64,000 nucleotides of DNA, taken from contig CM040088.1 in the NCBI GenBank assembly GCA_022496805.1, positions 17,081,001 to 17,145,000 of the forward strand, written 5' to 3'. Below, in pieces: positions 35,463-47,452 of the stretch. The notes under the pieces were generated by a model, which saw nothing but the letters and a program-made list of their open reading frames with translations, had not been told where the DNA came from and ran no database searches. This DNA is from Pohlia nutans. Lineage: Eukaryota; Streptophyta; Bryopsida; Bryales; Mniaceae. The position numbers were made by a program, and so were the translations under genes. Numbering within the stretch: position 1 is the stretch's first letter; every line of letters starts with the position of its first letter.

Positions 35463-35730
35463 ATCACATAACATTACAAAATTGTTCACGTTCTAAGCTT
35501 GCAGGGTAAGCAAAGAATTAAAACAAAATCCAATATCACAAAAAATTCACGTTCTTTGTTTACATGGTAAGCAAAGAATTGAAACAAAATCCAATATCAT
35601 AAAGCTGTACACATTCTAAGCTTACAAAGTAAGCAAAGAATTAAAACACAATCCAATATCATATAACATCACAAAATTGTTCACGTTCTAAGCTTACATG
35701 GTAAGCAAAGAAAAAATTAAAAATCCAATA
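35463..35730. repeat. Tandem repeat, about 65-70 bp, four copies
   Basis: Unit markers are TTCACGTTCTAAGCTT, GGTAAGCAAAGAATTAAAAC and AAATCCAATATCA, repeated with point and length changes. Confidence 0.75.
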
Positions 35731-38392
35731 CTTTAAACCAATCAACAGAGGCATCTCTATAAATATTGCAAATCCTAAGTGCAAGTTGCTAGTTGGGATC
35801 CACTAATCAAAAAATATAATTCCCTCAACAGATTGTGAAACAACAGCTGCTTAGACGCCAATTTTTTTGAAGAAGATCGACAATCCTAAAAGAAAGCTAT
35901 AATAGCAAACTAAAGTGAATTGCATGAAAAGAACATAAGCAACAAACAAAGCTCCAGCTCCAAGTGCGTGAATTGGAAATTTGAGAATCTCTCAAGAGGT
36001 GGTATCACTCACTTGTGCCCATAACAAAAAACAAACAAGTAGTCAGTTTTAAGCTGTACACGAGGTGTTTGCAGCATACCACTACTTGTTACTATATAAT
36101 TCACAAGAGGAAAAATCAAAGGTAACAAATGCAAATTGGAAAGCAATATTTGATGAACGTTGCATGTTGAACCTCTTGTCCGCTACTCTGTGACCCGGGT
36201 GCCATTGCTTCAAAACTCTCGATCCACGTTTAACACAATTGGAGACTACTTGCGGGCTTACGGCTTGCCTAAGTACCTCAGGCAAGGCGTCGACTGCGTT
36301 GTTGTGGATTACAATGTGGCCGCTTAGGAGAAAAAACCCTTTTGAGCATTGATTGTTGTTGCATCATGCATGTATAGTACGTTTAAAGCACAAAGCCCAA
36401 CGGATTGCCAATTTGACACTATCTACGAGAGTACTATGAGAGTGAATTTCATAACTAAGTCTTTCAAAGCAGATTTTGAAACAGAAGGTTTCAACAACCC
36501 AATCTACTTTGTAGGAAGTTGGTACTCAATAATTAAGCTCATAAAATGAATCCAATCATTCAGAGGCAATTCACTTTAGCTTAAGTAAGTGCAGAAATTG
36601 AACTTATTAAGTAAAGTCACATATACAATATAGTTTAAGCAGCCAAAAATCCAACCTTCTTCATGACAAATTTCTAGGCTTAGGTTTCAAAAACCAAAGG
36701 TAAATTCCAAAAAAGAAAAGAATTAAAAGAAGTTATAATCTTTTGGATCTCTATGAATTTACCTTGCTTTTGAATTCCTCAAAGTTACGCAAAGAAACAC
36801 ACCACCTTCAAATATCTTTTTACAATCTCGAATTCTTATTGGGTACTTTTGACATGAAGAAGGTCGGATTTTTAGGGAAACAAAAGGGACCCCATAGAAC
36901 GGTATGCAAGTGAGGGGATTGATTGAGAGTGATGAGATCATTGTTGGTGGGTTTGGTGAAGGCCCAGGCGTAGCCATGCATTGGTGGATATGCTAATGAG
37001 TAGTCATAGAGGGGGAGCCCAATGTCGTTGTCACAGCGGATGAACGGAGTGCTGTGATTGCATCCCTGGGAATTCATCCATCCAACCAGACCGGAAAGCT
37101 CTGTCCTCAGCCACGTGTCACGATTGTCATGTTGGTTGGTTGGCTGGGCTCGCCACGTCAGCAGTATGGGCATCTGGCACGACTCCCAAGCCACACCACT
37201 TCGATTGGTCGTACTCCGTAGCGAGTAACTAAGGTGGAATGCCCCCATTTCGGTCATGTAGGTGCCTTCAACAACCGCCACTCAAGAAAATTTAACATAT
37301 CATTAGAGGTAGTCATACAATGGGTCGGAAGACTCCATGTGATCCCTCCATTCACTGACTCGTGATATAAAATTTAAGGGAAAAAAAAACAAAAGGAAAA
37401 TGGGCCCCTCTATGTGGGGCTTCAGTTTCAAGCCTCAAGGTGAGATGGCACGAGACGAGGGGATCCTATCTTCTTAATCACTTAAAACTCATCAGGAAGG
37501 TAGCTTATAAAAGTAAGAAACTAACATGTTTAGAGTATAATATGGAAAGAGGGTTAAATTCAAGGTTTGTTTTTCCTTGGGCAATACAGCCTACATGAGG
37601 ACCACTCATATTGCACTACGTTGGAGGAATTGCTACACAATGATTCTCATATAGCCTATATTGCTACACAAAAAAAACAAAAAAATACAAAAAAATAAAA
37701 AAATAAAAAAATAAAAAATCGTGTATAGATTCAAACCATCTTGTGTCGAAATTGATTTTCCATGTTTAAATTTGAGAAGTACACATCACCCTAAACCAAT
37801 CACAAGATGACATGTGACACTTTTGGGAAAAGAATCAAGTAATCTACGTGGACACTGACGAGGACATAGGGTATTTGATAGAATCAAGAACTATAATGGG
37901 TATAAATGTAGCCGTTAATCAATAGAGTTAGAGCCAATTTCTATGGCCATTTGAGAAATTGCCCATGGAAATAGGCAAGAGGAGGGAATAGTAGTATTAC
38001 AATTTATCTCATACTCGGCCATGAAATGATACACACTTCCATGAACTTGAACATGAACAAATTTGATCACTTATGGAGAAGTTGCCATGAAGTGCAGGGC
38101 TTGACAACCCTCTATACTTCATGACAACTTCTCCTTCACTTTTTCCTCAAAAGCTCACTTGAAATCTGGAACTTGGTCCCCAAAGCCTCCAAAAAAAAAA
38201 CTTGTTTTTTTTTTTAGTGAGAAACTTCACCCATGGAAGTTGGACCTTTAGGATGCATAAGAGTCATCCGATGGATAATGGAGAGGGCTGTGTGAAGACT
38301 GTACACAATGCAACCACAAGAGAGCTGATCATTGACGAGGAATTATAAGTACGAGCACAGCTCAACAATAATCGCTTGTAACTTAACCCCTA
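35731..38392. other. Mostly non-coding; one doubtful ORF region
   Basis: A minus-strand frame at 36820-37281 (first ATG a few codons in, reading MTEMGAFHLSYSL) has GC and codon balance better than its surroundings, but no recognised motif and a non-ATG ORF start. It may be part of an unidentified exon. A shorter minus frame at 36082-36285 is equally unproven. Repeats of AAAAATA occur near 37680. The hairpin at 38075-38134 is listed separately. Confidence 0.35.
38075..38134. repeat. Compact 60-nt near-perfect hairpin
   Basis: GGAGAAGTTGCCATGAAGTG faces TACTTCATGACAACTTCTCC with a few mismatches and G-U pairs, closed by a short loop around CTTGACAA. The stem is roughly 24-26 bp. Confidence 0.7.
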
Positions 38393-38675
38393 AACAGTGT
38401 TTTTCCTGTGATTTTTTGCTTGAAGCCTAACTAACGACGTCAAAAATATTGGGAAAGAATATTTGGCAAAATCTTAAGCTTACAATCATATTTTGATAGA
38501 TTTTCTTTATATTTTGGTAGTTTTCTTCACAAAATCTGGCTATCTTCAAAAACAATATAGAGAAAATCTAGCAAAAAAAAAATTCAAAATTTTCTCATTT
38601 TTTTCCTTAACAAAAGTGATATGCCATATTTTGTAGAGAAATCTGGCGAAATATAGCCCCCAAAAAAAAAACGCT
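38393..38675. mobile_element. Probable truncated TTAA element
   Basis: Starts TTAACCCCTAAACAGTG. The right end, AAAAAACGCTG, mirrors the start (CAGTGTTTTT) but stops where the next family C element begins, so the terminal TTAA is lost. Confidence 0.45.
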
Positions 38676-39247
38676 GCCCCTAAACGTCCTCACCCGTCTC
38701 CAGATTTGGAGAATTTCAAAGATGTCTTATAAAATGTAACTAAGAGGGATATTTTGAACTTGATATATGAATAAAAGTTTTACATTATGATTTTTCATTA
38801 TATCCATACCGTTAGATCTATGATTGTTATCACCAATATTTTTGTATAAAATTTGAAATTTAAAATTCAATATGCTTTTGTAATTGGATTACGAATAAGA
38901 TATTGACAATCTATGGATGAGATTTGTTGTGATTGGTTGAAATGAAATACTCTAAGTGTAGTGATTTTTGGAGGTTGTGTGGTTGCTTCATTTTATGAGC
39001 TGGCTTTTCTAAGAGCTCTTTTACACTGAAATCTTTGAAATTTTGGGTGAATCACTACAACATGAAATGAGGCATAAAAAATTCACAAGTCTTCTCTTTT
39101 CTAATTGGATCACACATGCATGAAGCTAACTTCCCATAAAATATAAAGTAAAACATCCACACTGCAAAAAGCTAATGAAGGATGAGAAAATTGTGTTTGA
39201 TTCTATATATCGTTCACTTTTTGAATTGTTGGACGTTTAGGGATTAA
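38676..39247. mobile_element. TTAA element, family C
   Basis: The left end reads CCCCTAAACGTCCTCACCCG without a clean TTAA. The right end is GGACGTTTAGGGATTAA, which is shared with a family F element. Confidence 0.8.
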
Positions 39248-39520
39248 TCCCTGAAGGACAACAAAGTCCAAAGTATATGTATGTATGTATGTATGTGTGT
39301 ATGTGTATGTGTATGTGTATATATGTATATAGTAATTTTGAGTAGGTCCTATGTAGACTTCCATTTATTCAAATGTAATTCTTTTTTTTAATAACACATG
39401 CAATGTTCTTCAGTGATTTTGGTGATATTAAATTTGGTCTCACCTAAATTATATTTTTCACATAACGATCAATCAAATTTATCATTTTAAAACCATGAAA
39501 CCTTCATCCTTAGGGATTAA
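39244..39520. mobile_element. TTAA element, family F, with a GTAT microsatellite
   Basis: Runs from TTAATCCCTGAAGGACAAC to CATCCTTAGGGATTAA, inverted relative to the 28639 copy. A GTAT/GTGTAT simple repeat expands 39278-39331. Confidence 0.75.
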
Positions 39521-40256
39521 GTTACCGTACCTAGCCGTCAGGGTAAAATAATTATTATCAATAAAAAAATTGCCTTTCAAATGTGAATATTCTCTGAGAT
39601 TCTCTATGTCACCATATATATTAGATTTTTTGTTTGGAAAAGAATTTTCTAAAGATTTGGGCTTCTATTTATATAATTATTTTTTGTCAGTCCTGAGGAC
39701 CGAATACGCTATTGAGCTCACAGATACACCGCCATTTGCGCAAAAACTTGTGCAAAAACTTGTAAACCACTCAGATGACAAAGTAGTCCGTAGGAGGTGA
39801 GCCCATGATCATTGATCAGTGTAAAGATAAGCTCAGTGGTGGGGGCCCCTTAGTTTGCTCGTTCCTGCATACAAGCCAAACCAATTGAGTACTTCTATCA
39901 TTTCTATTACAAATATAGGGCTTTATTATTGACATGCTAGTCAACCGGCATGATGACTTAACACATTGGTTGTACCAATATTGGGTCTCACAAAATCCCT
40001 AGGCACACAAACAACAAGAAATCTACTCATTCCAATGTAATGCCAAAGCTTTACTTGTACATGCAACTTAGTCTTACAAGTTACATCGTATAAATAAAAA
40101 AGAGAGCATAAATTTCCCCTCATTTCAATGCCAAACTCAAGTTGAACATGTAACTTAGTCTTGCAGGGTTTCTCAGAGTTGCCGGAATTAGTGGGTTTCA
40201 CATGTTTGAGTTCAAGAAAGTTTATTGAACTCCTTCATTAAATCAATCATCGACTT
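39521..40256. other. Non-coding, nothing recognised
   Basis: There are short ORFs and one local repeat of ACTTAGTCTT(A/G)CA near 40065 and 40150. No gene assigned. Confidence 0.4.
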
Positions 40257-40828
40257 TTAACCCCTAAATGACATAGGGGTAAGGGCAAAACCTAGATGTG
40301 TTATAAAATGTTACTTTTGCAACTTTGATGAAGTTTGGTTCAAAAGAGAAAATGAGAAGCATGATGTTTAGTAATTATTCAAGCAGTCAAACTTCCAAAA
40401 ATAGGTTTAGATACTCATTTAATGAATGTAAAAGCATTTATCATTGAATATTCACCAAAATTTAAAAATTATTTTTAGAATTTGAAATTTGGTATGATTG
40501 GTTAAAACTAAACATTATATTCTAAAATTAAAAAGGCATAATTTTCAAATGAGAGAACATCATCACTGTCTCCAAATAGTAAGCTTTACAACACTAGGAC
40601 AATATTTAGGTGTATGTTTTTGAAAAATTCCTTAGTGAACCTCAATTTTGCAAATGAAATGCATCAATCAACACTAAAACATGATCTCCATACCCAATTT
40701 TTATAATTAAAATAAATAAATAAATAAAATAAATAAATAAAATAAAAAATTATCATTTTCTGACCATACGCAATCACTGCTGTTTGAGCCACGACCAAAA
40801 AATGGTCGATCGGTCACTTAGGGGTTAA
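40257..40828. mobile_element. TTAA element, family G (first of a four-element chain)
   Basis: 572 bp from TTAACCCCTAAATGAC to GGTCACTTAGGGGTTAA. The end motif is GACCAAAAAATGGTCG. Confidence 0.85.
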
Positions 40829-41379
40829 TCCCTAAACGTCCTCATCCCTCTTTACATTGGGAGAATTTAAAGATATGTTATAAAATGTAACTAAGAGGAC
40901 TTGATATATGAATAAAAGTTTTACATCATGAAATTTTCATTCTATCCATACGGTTAGATCTATGATTGTTGTCACCAATATTTTTGTATAAAAGTTAAAA
41001 CTCAAAATTTGAGATTCTTTTGTAATTTGATTATGAATAAGATATTGACAATATGCAGTTGAAATTTATTGTGATTAGTTGAAATGTAATACACTAAGTG
41101 TAGTAATTTTTGGAGATTTTTTGGTTTCTTAATTATATGAGTTGACTTTTTTAGAAGCACTTTTACACCAAAATTTGGGTGAACCACTACAACATGAAAT
41201 GAGGCATAAAAATTTCACAAATGATCCTCTTTCTAATCGTATCACACATACATGAAGCTAACTTCCCATAAAATATATAGTAAGAAAATCCACATTGCAA
41301 AAAATCAATGATGGATGAGAAAACTGTGTTTGATTTTGTACATTGTCCAGTTTCTGAACAGTTGGACGTTTAGGGTTAA
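40825..41379. mobile_element. TTAA element, family C (second in the chain)
   Basis: Runs from TTAATCCCTAAACGTCC to TTGGACGTTTAGGGTTAA. It shares its TTAA with the neighbouring elements on both sides. Confidence 0.85.
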
Positions 41380-41869
41380 CCTTTAAAGGTCTATGGAGTC
41401 CATTCCGACCAGTATTATACAACAATATTCCATTGTATTTGGAATGGTTCTACACCTTCTATGGGTTTATGATCAAAAGTGAATTCAAAATTTAGGTCGA
41501 CATGATTTAATGAGCTATTAAGGCCATATTCATTATATTGAGAATTTTCACAGATTTTGAGACAAAATGCTAGTTATTCAAAAATTTCATTTTAAAAATA
41601 ATAATTGAAACCAAAAACAAATAATGCTCAAATAGTAATTCTATAATGAAAGTCTAAAAGTTGATTTTGTTAAATATTTATAAAAAAATACTAGTAAAGA
41701 GATAAAACGGTTTATCTTTGAGTCGAAGATAAAAATGAGACTGCGAAAAGTCTCAATATAACAAATATTACCTCAATAATTGAAGTCTCAATTTGGAACT
41801 CTCTACTTACAACAAGTGCCAAATATACGCCAATGTATCTACTATCCCCAAGGGACCTTTAAGGGTTAA
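41376..41869. mobile_element. TTAA element, family A, with a nested MITE (third in the chain)
   Basis: Runs from TTAACCTTTAAAGGTC to GGGACCTTTAAGGGTTAA. The normal A interior is interrupted at about 41520-41788. Without the insert it is about 225 bp. Confidence 0.85.
41520..41788. mobile_element. MITE of another family nested in family A
   Basis: The ends form an imperfect inverted repeat of about 22-24 bp: GGCCATATTCATTATATTGA facing TCAATATAACAAATATTACC. Family A copies elsewhere run straight through this point (GAGCTATTGGGGTCTCAATT type). The target duplication is short and unclear (ATT or TATT). Confidence 0.65.
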
Positions 41870-42752
41870 CCCCTAAATGCCTGTAGCCCTCTTCAGATTT
41901 AGAAAATTGCAACGATGCATTATAAATTGCGACGAAGAGGAACATAACATAATAGAACAGTTTATGTAGTCCCCATTTTCCATAATTAGCAAGTTACTTG
42001 CATCCAAGGTCACTGTCTTCATTAGTATGGCTCTGAGCATGGGCAGTGTTAACTTCTAGCAAATTAATTACCATGGGAACCTACAAAAATGGGAGGAATT
42101 AAAGTTCTAGACATAGCACTTGAAGGGAGAACCACTAGTTGCCAGACTTGGTACGACTTGTTGTAGAAGGTGAAAATAGGATCTTATTAAAAGATGTTCA
42201 TTTCGTCTAGTTCCAAAAGGAGGATTTCTTGAACTGCTCTATTATATTATAGATATTTTGAACTTAATGTATGAATGAGAGTTGTACATTATGAATTTTA
42301 GATTCTATCCATATGGCTAGATATGCGATTGCAATCACCAATATTTTTGTATAAAATTTGAATCGTAAAATTTAGAATTCTTTTGTAATTTAATTACAAA
42401 TAAGATATTCACAATTTGTGGATGAAATTTGTTGTGATGCGTTGAAATGTAACACTCTAAGTGTAGTGATTTTTGGAGATTTTTTGGTTGCTTAATTTTA
42501 TAAGTTGATTTTTTCAAGAGCACTTTTGATTTATTTTGAACTAAGATCTTAGGAATTTTTGGTGGTAATGTGGCATGAAATGTGGTATATAATTTTCACA
42601 AATCATCCCCTTTCTAATTGGATCACACATGCATAAAGCTATCTTGCCATAGAATTTTGTAGTATTTATTTTACTTGCAAAAAGTAATGTAAAAGCGAAT
42701 TTCAATTATGTACATCAGGTCAAAAACGCATAGTTAGGCAAATAGGGGTTAA
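41866..42752. mobile_element. TTAA element, family C, with a nested insert (fourth in the chain)
   Basis: Runs from TTAACCCCTAAATGCC to AGGCAAATAGGGGTTAA. The C interior breaks after GACGAAGAGG (41940) and resumes at ATATTTTGAACTTAATG (42243). Confidence 0.8.
41944..42245. mobile_element. MITE nested in family C
   Basis: The ends ATAACATAATAGAACAGTTT and GAACTGCTCTATTATATTAT form an imperfect inverted repeat. The intact C sequence (AAGAGGGATATTTTGAACTT) elsewhere defines the insertion point. Length about 300 bp. Confidence 0.6.
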
Positions 42753-44430
42753 AGGATGAAATTCAATTTTTAAACCATTTTTCAATTTTGGAAAAACTAT
42801 TGTAGAGGCAATAGAGTTATCTATAAAGTCTAAAAATAACTTACTAAAAGAGGAAAGACAAAGCATAACTGGTTCTTTAGCTTCAAAAGCACCAAAAACG
42901 AGTTATGCCTCTGTTGTTTTTAGACCAATCACCACGCTCTGCGTTGTTAAAGAGATTCAAACACGCCACCTTCCATATGCAACAAAACTCAAGCTCCCAC
43001 AAACCACACTTGAATTCCCAAGGTGGATCTCACTATGCCCCCTCATGCTCACATGAAGCTAATTGTTTGGTTGTCGATGTCTCACATTGACAATGACGTT
43101 TATTTCTAGCATAAATACTCCAGGAAAAAGACAATTTAACATGAGTTGACTTTACGTATAACCCTAATATTTGTCAAAAAAAATTGAATTTTTTGTGAAC
43201 ATGTGGTTTAGTGCACACTAGTTTGTATTCAATCCAATAGAGTTATCCGTAAAGTCGAGCAAAAAGAATCCACAAGAAAAAAGACAAGGCATAACTGGTT
43301 TTTTAGCTTGAATGGGAGCAAAAATGAGTTTTGACCCCTTTTTTCTTCTACCAATCACAATGCACTGCGTTGTCAGAGAGATTCAAACCTTGAACCTCCC
43401 TAATGTAAGAGTAGCTCCCCCAAACCTAACTTGAGTTCCCACAGAGGAATTTTCAAATACCCCCACACCAACCTCATACTCCTCCAAGGGAAGGAGCTTG
43501 GTGGTTTGTGTGAGTGGGTGTAAAAAATATCTATATCAAGATTGAAAACACCTTGTAGCAGACATATTACCTAGTTCTTACTTTACGGATAACTCTGATG
43601 TCTTCTAAGTTTTATGCATTCTATGAAATTGTTAACATGATTTTAAAAATGTTCTACAAATTTTGATTAGGATGGTTTATAAGATATGTATTTCAAAGGT
43701 GTTGAGTCTGAAGAATTAATCGTTGATGAATTTCGAGTGATTTCTAAAAGTGACCTGAACAAATGAGTCTATATGTGCATAGTCAACTATAAGAACACAT
43801 ATCTTGAATTTGTGTGTATGTATATTTTTTAAAATTTTACTATGTTATGTGTTATATCGAATTTTATAGCTTTTGTCTACAAAGTTTTGATTTTAATATA
43901 AAAAATTGTCAGTGCATAATAATTTAAAGTTTAATAGTTTTGATGATAGATTTGGTTTTTGAAAGCACATTCAATAGCAAGCATTTGTCAAGTGTTAAGA
44001 ATGTTTATTTCACCTTTGTTCTCAAGAGGAAATCCGCCTTTAGTAATGATTGAAAACAATTTGTTGCACCACTTTGAACATTATAATCTTAGAGATGATA
44101 AAGAAGTACATAACATCCTTAAATTGCCTTTGTTTGGTTTATTTTCTATAACGCTATTGTAAACGCATCATTCTTCAACAATAAAATGATGCCTATACAA
44201 TAGCATTGTAAACCTTCAATTCAACATTTTTCAAGTAAAAATGGGACTTTAGAAAAGATATCAAGCAAAGGTAGGTCAATATTGTTATGAAGGTTGTAAG
44301 GATTGGTAGGAAAGTAGACATACAAGATTCTACAATTAGAAAATGAAAAATAAAACCAATTGTATTTAACATACCTTATTTTCAACATCTCTTGGTAAAA
44401 TGAAAATTTAAAAATTCTAGGAATAAACCA
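42753..44430. other. Non-coding; diverged direct repeat
   Basis: Two related blocks, 42807-43040 and 43233-43455, share AATAGAGTTATC, GGCATAACTGGTT-like sequence, ACCAATCAC and CTGCGTTGT. They look like an old tandem duplication. No gene was recognised. Confidence 0.5.
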
Positions 44431-45016
44431 CTAACCCTAACTTCCCAATCGTCCATCTTTTGGACGAAGTACATATTTCATTCAAATTTTCTCATCCGTC
44501 GTGCACTTTTTGTAGTGTAGATTTTTTTACTATAGATTTTATGGGAAGCTAGCTTCATCCATGTGTGATCCAATTAGAAAAGGAATGATTTCTGAAATTT
44601 TGCCTCATTTCATGTTGCATTGATTCACCAAAAATTTCTAAAATCTTAGTTTAAAATAGTTCAAAAGAGCTCTTGGATAAGTCAACTCATAGAATTAAGC
44701 AACCTAAAAATCTCTAAAAATCACAACACTTAGAGTATTACATTTTAACCCATCACAACAAATTTCATCCACAAATTGTCAATATTAATCTTGTTCGTAA
44801 TTGAATTACAAAAGAATTTTGAATTTTGAGTTTCAAATTTTATACAAAATATTGGTGATAGCAATCATAGATCTAATCATATGGATAAAATCAAAAATTC
44901 ATAATGTACAACTTTTATTCATTTATAAAGTTCAAATTATCCCTCTTAGTTACATTTTATAAGACATCTTTGAAATTCTTCAAAATTGGAGAGGGGTGAG
45001 GACGTTTAGGGGTTAA
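44431..45016. mobile_element. TTAA element, family C
   Basis: Inverted orientation. The left end is eroded (CTAACCCTAACTTCCC). The right end is GAGGACGTTTAGGGGTTAA. The C interior is complete. Confidence 0.8.
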
Positions 45017-45235
45017 GCTAGGGTGTGTATTAAAATTGTATCAAAATCATACATTAACCATATAATTATGTCTCAACTTTGAAAATCTACAAGAAAGTCG
45101 GAAGAATCAACCATGCATACATGAGGTGTCATTGGAAAGCTATGGTAGTGTAATTACATGGTTAGTCTTGATTGATAGGCTCAAAATATGCAAGATCTCC
45201 TTACAATTGTTTCAATCATACAAGGTTGATGGCAA

Positions 45236-45812
45236 TTGAACCCCTAAACGTTCTCACCCTTTTCAGATTTGGCAGTTTTCCAAAGATGCATTATAAAATG
45301 CAACTAAGACGGATATTTTCAAGTTGATGAATGAATAAAAGTTGTGCATTATGCATTTTAGATTCTATCCATACGGTTACATATGCGATTGCTATCACCA
45401 ATATTTGTGTATTCAATTTCAAACTTAAAATTTAACACTCTTTTGTAATATGATTACGAATAAGATATTGACAATCTAATAATGAAATTTTTTGTGATGG
45501 GTTGAAATGTAATACTCTAAGTGTAGTGATTTTTGGAGATTTTTTGGTTGCTTAATTTTAGTAGTTGACTTTTTCAAGAGCACTTTTAGACTAAAATCTT
45601 CAAACTTTTGGATGGAACACTACAACATGAAATGAGGCATAGAACTTTCACAAATCATCCCCTTTCTAATGGGATCACACATGCACAGAGCTAATTTCCC
45701 ATAAAAGTTTCAATAAAAAAATCCACACTGCAAAAAGTGCATGATGGATGAGAAAATGGACTTCAAATCCGTACATCATGCAAAATATGCATGGTTGGGC
45801 GGTTGGGGTTAA
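45236..45812. mobile_element. TTAA element, family C
   Basis: Runs from TTGAACCCCTAAACGTTCTC to GGGCGGTTGGGGTTAA. The C interior is complete and lies in opposite orientation to the 44431 copy 219 bp away. Confidence 0.8.
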
Positions 45813-46759
45813 CAATTTGAGCTTGCATACACCTCCAAATCACGTTCCAAATATTCATTGTAATCTCAATTATGCACCGTTGGCCCGTTTTCCTATTTTC
45901 ACAAGGGACTGATCCATCGAGTGTAGAACATGACCTATTGTGCCCTTTTTTAACAAATGTGTGACAATGTGATAGGATATTCACTCATGGGTTAAAACCC
46001 ATAATCAAAGTTGTTCTTTTGGACCTCTAGATCAATCGTAAAATTAAAGTTGAATAGTCCTGATTAAAAAAGAAGGACACATAAAGTTATGTCCCGTAAC
46101 CGATTATATAGTCCATATTTGTACAATTGTAATCTATTGATGACATTCCATATTACCCAAAAAGTAGAAAATATGTGTAGAAACGTAAAAACCTCAAAAA
46201 TATGGCTTCTCTTCAAAAACACTTTAGGAAAGGGCTAACAATACATAAGTATTGTAAACTTGTTACACTTAAATCACCATATATTGTGGGTGGATAATTG
46301 TTGTGGGTACGTTCATCCATTCAGACAAATTCTCATCTGTTTGAACAAATTTTCATCAGATTTGGATGGATTTTACCACAGTATTTTAGAAAATAATTAT
46401 TGGTAAAGCCTCTTGTAAATAGCATGGGTCACAGTATATGGTGATTTCGGTGTACTGACATATTCAAAAACTTCAATTGCCCAAAGCAGAAGGACAAGTG
46501 AATCCCAGCTCAAATTCTGTGTCTGGTTTTCCTGGTACCAAGTCAAGATTCTTGAGACCACTTGAATTCATTCTTGTTCCTTACCCATAACTCCCATAAG
46601 ACCTGGTTGTTTTAATTTAATAGTCTAAGTCTCACTAGCCGTAGAAACACCGCCCGCAAGACTAGAGAAGCATGGTCAAAAAAACTCACAACTATTAGAA
46701 TTCATCATGTGGGGTCTTCTCGTGGGTCTTTTTGCAAGTTTACGCAAGCAATGTTTCTA
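45813..46759. other. Non-coding, nothing recognised
   Basis: Short ORFs without coding character. No repeat partner seen. Confidence 0.4.
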
Positions 46760-47081
46760 TTACACTGAATAGCGTATTTAGTGTCCGAGGAGAATTGATG
46801 TCTTTTACCACAATTCGTTCAAAGGTGAAGAGAAATAGTGTCACTTGACACTACATAGTAGTTCGCCACTTGTCATCCTCACTTTCATTGAGTGTCATGT
46901 TCTTTCCAAGTAATGAGATTGACATGAGGTGGCATGCCATATTTATTATAAAGTTGCCATATATCATTGGAACGCTACATTCATTTTTTTCTTATAAGGT
47001 CACTATATCTCTCTAAAATTAAATAGTGTCCGGGTTTAGAAATAGTGTCATGGGACACTAAATATGCCATTCAATGTAGTG
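46760..47081. mobile_element. Inverted-repeat MITE, about 320 bp
   Basis: ACTGAATAGCGTATTTAGTG faces CACTAAATATGCCATTCAAT, extending to GTAGTG at the right end. Arms are about 26 bp. Internal AATAGTGTCA/GACACTA motifs repeat. No clear target duplication. The CACTACA-like outer end of the right arm could mean a CACTA relative. Confidence 0.6.
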
Positions 47082-47452
47082 TTTTGAACACCAAATTGAG
47101 GATTGAAGGCCAGGCCACACAAAAGACGTCCAGGAAAAGATGCTTGTAATATTCAAGTGACAACTTTTACTTGTTTTAATTAGTAATAGAGATGTTGAGC
47201 TTTTAGAATTAAATTTTCATATAATTTCAATTAGAGGTTTTTGGTTTTGACAATCCAACTTCTACAAATCTCAAATTGAATCTTTGACGGATGGGAAAAG
47301 GTACGTATAGTGTAACTTTGAGCTTATATCATCTTGTTCCTTTTGCTTACAAAAAATACATTTTATTTCATCCATTTCAAACATGGCATGTGTCGTCTTG
47401 GCATGGGAAGCTTTAAAGGGAGGCTTGAGCAAAGGATCTCTCTATACTAGAG
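47082..47452. other. Non-coding, nothing recognised
   Basis: No repeat boundary or coding signal was seen. Confidence 0.4.

Noticed and set aside
35463..35730. CRISPR-like spaced repeats
   Set aside because: Units are contiguous tandem copies without unique spacers, in a plant-type genome.
36820..37281. 153-codon minus-strand ORF as a gene
   Set aside because: Non-ATG start, no recognised motif, and overlapping frames of similar quality; kept only as a doubtful region.
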